Assembly: GCF_019957155.1 (NCBI RefSeq)
Contig: NZ_JAIPME010000002.1
Location: 682,001 to 746,000 of the forward strand
Source: Anaerococcus murdochii
Lineage (GTDB): Bacteria > Bacillota > Clostridia > Tissierellales > Peptoniphilaceae
Length of the DNA: 64,000 nt
Reading direction: 5' to 3'
The translations under genes were made by a program, and so were the position numbers. The notes below the pieces were generated by a model. The model saw only the letters and a program-made list of their open reading frames with translations, was not told where the DNA came from and searched no databases. Positions 61,952 through 64,000 of the stretch are shown here, piece after piece (position 1 is the stretch's first letter; every line of letters starts with the position of its first letter).

Positions 61952-62990
61952 TGTTATGATGGAAAATAAGATGGGAATTGATTTAAGAAAAAGAAATTTT
62001 ATAGCCCTCAAAGATTTTTCTGAGAGGGAAATTTTATATTTAATAGACTTAGCGGCAGAATTTAAAGAATTGAAAGCCCAAAGAAAACTTCACAAATACC
62101 TAGAAGGGCAAAATATTATCCTTCTTTTTGAGGAGGCTTCAGCAAGGACTAGGACTTCCTTTGAGATAGCAGCGGCTGATTTGGGAATGACTACATCCTT
62201 TATTAACTACACCCAGGCAAAAATGGGCGAAAATGAATCGATTGAGGATACCATTTCTGTCTTTGATCGATATTACGACGGGATTGTCTATAGGGGCCAC
62301 GAGCAAGACCTCCTAGAAAAATTGGTAAAAATTACAGAAGTGCCAATTTACAATGCTATGACAGATATGTTTCATCCTTCTCAGATGATTTCAGATATGC
62401 TTACCATTAGGGAAAAATTTGGATATCTAAGAGGCCTAAAACTTGCATATCTTGGCTATCCTGGCGATATTATGCCTAACTCTCTAGTCATCACTTGTTC
62501 AAAACTTGGTATAGATTTCGTAGGCTGCGGACCAAGGAAGTTTTTCCCGAGAAAAGACTTGGTCAGACTTTCTAGGAGATTTTCCGACAAGCACGACTCA
62601 GATGTAATTTACACAGATGATATAGAAGAAGCAGTTGCAGATGCCGATATAATCTACACTGATATGTGGATTGCCCTTACAGAAAAGGACGACCCACCTA
62701 TGGACAGGATAAGGAGGCTTTATCCTTACAGGGTAACTGATGAGGTCATGGCCATGTGCGATAAGGATGCGATTTTTATGCACTGTCTGCCAGCCTTCCA
62801 CGATCACAAGTCAAATCTAGCAAAAAAAGTCTTAGCCAAACTCCCAGAAGATATGAAAGATTGGGATTTTAATGGGATGGAAGTTGCTGATTCGGTCTTT
62901 AGGTCTGATAAATCCATGGTTTTCGACCAAACTGAAAACAGGATTCCTGCTGTGAAGGCGATTTTATATTCAACCTTAAAATACGATTAG
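61941..62990 (+). CDS. argF: Ornithine carbamoyltransferase
   Basis: 349 residues from the first ATG. Carbamoyl-phosphate binding SARTRTSFE is at 67-75, FHPSQMISDMLTI follows, and the ornithine-binding HCLPAFHD and the late EVADSVF...VFDQTENRIPAVKAI segment are present. The reaction is ornithine + carbamoyl phosphate to citrulline, or the reverse in the arginine deiminase pathway. No other arginine genes are adjacent. The start is ambiguous: ATGs at 61941, 61956, 61959 and 61971 all have weak ribosome-binding sites, and the first two regions repeat ATGGAAAATAA. The true start may be later. Confidence 0.9.
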   Translation: MENNVMMENKMGIDLRKRNFIALKDFSEREILYLIDLAAEFKELKAQRKLHKYLEGQNIILLFEEASARTRTSFEIAAADLGMTTSFINYTQAKMGENESIEDTISVFDRYYDGIVYRGHEQDLLEKLVKITEVPIYNAMTDMFHPSQMISDMLTIREKFGYLRGLKLAYLGYPGDIMPNSLVITCSKLGIDFVGCGPRKFFPRKDLVRLSRRFSDKHDSDVIYTDDIEEAVADADIIYTDMWIALTEKDDPPMDRIRRLYPYRVTDEVMAMCDKDAIFMHCLPAFHDHKSNLAKKVLAKLPEDMKDWDFNGMEVADSVFRSDKSMVFDQTENRIPAVKAILYSTLKYD

Positions 62991-63062
62991 AAAAAAGCTG
63001 GTAGAAATTTTGCGAAGTCCCCTTGCCTTAAGGGGATTTTCCTCATTGTCTACCAGCTTTTT
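62991..63062. terminator. Nested bidirectional terminator
   Basis: AAAAAGCTGGTAGA and TCTACCAGCTTTTT form the outer stem. Inside it sits a second hairpin, TCCCCTT/AAGGGGA. It lies between convergent genes. Confidence 0.8.
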
Positions 63063-63068
63063 AATTGC

Positions 63069-63557
63069 TTATTTTTTTGTAAACCAAGGGATAACTCTAT
63101 TTACTCTCTTGCAATATAAGTCATATTCCTTGCCAAATTTTGCCCTTAGCCATTTTTCTTCGCTTTTTTTCATCAAAATTGTCAAATATATCCAGAAAAT
63201 AATTGGCAAGACTAACAAGAGATAATTTTTTGCAAATAGGAGAATTCCTGTAAAAATACATATAAAAGCGGTATAAACAGGATTTCTAACTATGCCATAA
63301 ACTCCGTTGGTAATAAGGATTTCATCCTTGACCCTTGCATTTATTTTTTGTATCAAAACAGCTTTTACCCATAAGTATAGGCCTAAAATTATTAAGATAA
63401 AACCCATAATTACAAAAAGTGTTTTAGCCTGGCCGACTTTCCCAATTTCTAAATATCCCTTATAATTTAAAACTAACCCTAGGATTGTTAGGATCAAACA
63501 AGATAGGACGTAGATGGGGCCAACTCCAAAGATAGGAAGAGAATTATTTTCTTTCAT
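63069..63557 (-). CDS. Isoprenylcysteine carboxyl methyltransferase-family membrane protein
   Basis: 162 residues from MKENNSLPIF; GGAG lies between this ATG and an in-frame ATG 12 bases earlier. Four to five helices are predicted. GVYGIVRNPVYTAFI and EEKWLRAKFGKEYDLYCKRVNRVIPWF are the AdoMet-binding pattern of ICMT/phospholipid methyltransferase-like proteins. The bacterial substrate is unknown. Confidence 0.85.
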   Translation of the reverse strand: MKENNSLPIFGVGPIYVLSCLILTILGLVLNYKGYLEIGKVGQAKTLFVIMGFILIILGLYLWVKAVLIQKINARVKDEILITNGVYGIVRNPVYTAFICIFTGILLFAKNYLLLVLPIIFWIYLTILMKKSEEKWLRAKFGKEYDLYCKRVNRVIPWFTKK

Positions 63558-63790
63558 TTTTTTCTCCATTTAAAATAATATTTGCTATATTTTTATTATA
63601 TTGGCAGTCTAATTTCTCGGCAAGAATTTATGCAAGAATAAGCGCTCATATGAATGGATATTCATTATAAATAAGTTTGGTTATAATAATCACTATCAAT
63701 ATCAACTAACCTAAAAATTTAATCTTAACTAATAGAGGTTATCATTATTGCTAATTCAAGGTTTATCAAGGAAAAAATTAATAGAAAAAC
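63558..63790. other. Divergent intergenic region
   Basis: AT-rich, without a supported gene. It holds one palindrome, ATGAAT-N4-ATTCAT (63650-63665), possibly an operator. Confidence 0.4.
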
Positions 63791-63818
63791 TTGATTTTGT
63801 AGAAAACTTAACTATAAT
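63791..63818 (+). promoter_or_regulatory. Promoter of the last gene
   Basis: TTGATT-16-TATAAT, about 50 bases before the ATG. Confidence 0.65.
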
Positions 63819-63867
63819 AATATTACAATATTTATACAATATTAGTATGTATTTTAAGGAGAGTAAT

Positions 63868-64000
63868 ATGGTAAGTAAAAAGTTTATTAGAATCGGTGCA
63901 GGCGTTTTAGTTGGTGCTCTTGGTGGCAAGGTTCTAAGCTCACAGCTTGCTAAGAAAGCTGCTGTAGGCGCTGTTGCAGGTGGTCTTAGGGTTAAGGAAT
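63868..64000 (+). CDS. DUF6110-like small protein (partial, runs off the right edge)
   Basis: The first 44 residues are visible, starting MVSKKFIRIGAGVLVGALGGKVL and continuing AKKAAVGAVAGGLRVKE. AAGGAGAG precedes the ATG. The Gly/Ala-rich helix followed by a basic part resembles DUF6110 proteins that often neighbour metal-transport P-type ATPases. The right-hand neighbour is not visible. Confidence 0.55.
   Translation, partial: MVSKKFIRIGAGVLVGALGGKVLSSQLAKKAAVGAVAGGLRVKE

Overview
The window is chromosomal DNA from a low-GC Gram-positive anaerobe and carries the replication origin. The AT-rich codon use, the rpmH-rnpA-yidD-yidC-jag / dnaA-dnaN-rlbA-recF-gyrB-gyrA order, the lipoprotein signals and the absence of an outer-membrane gene set point to Bacillota. 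The overall look is closest to Anaerococcus/Peptoniphilus-type Tissierellia; that assignment is inference. Genes left of the origin (about 10.7-13.0 kb) run mainly on the minus strand and genes to the right on the plus strand, as expected for a bidirectional origin. I saw no rRNA, tRNA or CRISPR array.

Layout. 0-5 kb: the end of a Na/Pi cotransporter-like gene, a minus-strand TRAP transporter operon (dctP-dctQ-dctM plus a HAD phosphatase), and a divergent MgtC-family gene whose short leader holds an intrinsic terminator overlapped by a small ORF. 5.1-8.2 kb: a three-gene restriction-modification system. 8.2-10.7 kb: jag, yidC, yidD, rnpA, rpmH. 10.7-13.0 kb: bipartite oriC flanking dnaA, with DnaA boxes on both sides and a DnaA-trio element before dnaN. 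13.0-21.3 kb: dnaN, rlbA, recF, gyrB and gyrA running by overlap into an anti-anti-sigma/anti-sigma/sigma module and a small membrane protein. 21.4-22.9 kb: alcohol dehydrogenase and cupin. 23.3-27.4 kb and 30.2-34.5 kb: two mannose-family PTS operons, each with its own GntR/UTRA regulator and enzyme (DeoC-like aldolase; SIS-domain deglycase-like protein). The second is flanked by a 26-bp direct repeat of a neighbouring gene's 3' end and looks like an inserted module. Between them lie a DUF438/hemerythrin-type protein behind a Fur-like box and a zinc-ribbon/SH3 protein. 34.8-36.6 kb: an ABC-F ATPase of antibiotic-resistance type behind a leader with a three-codon ORF and a terminator. 36.8-41.9 kb: glycosyltransferase 8, a lipoprotein, a secreted peptidoglycan hydrolase with cell-wall-binding repeats, and a DMT transporter.

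42.2-55.9 kb is the most striking region: an oligopeptide ABC transporter with three tandem, separately promoted binding proteins of about 730 residues, then oppB, oppC, oppD, oppF and a small membrane protein. OppC carries a seven-repeat RCC1-like beta-propeller in its first extracellular loop. OppF carries about 170 extra residues between Walker A and the Q-loop. The binding proteins each carry a charged insertion of about 90 residues. This looks like a remodelled Opp machine with extra docking or sensing parts.

55.9-57.8 kb holds an IS200-type element, a strongly folded sequence downstream of its transposase, and a roughly 1-kb non-coding inverted-repeat element whose right end abuts the glmS promoter and glmS ribozyme. 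57.8-64 kb: glmS, an SDR, DUF1232 and DUF4236 proteins, ornithine carbamoyltransferase, an isoprenylcysteine-methyltransferase-like membrane protein, and the start of a DUF6110-like gene.
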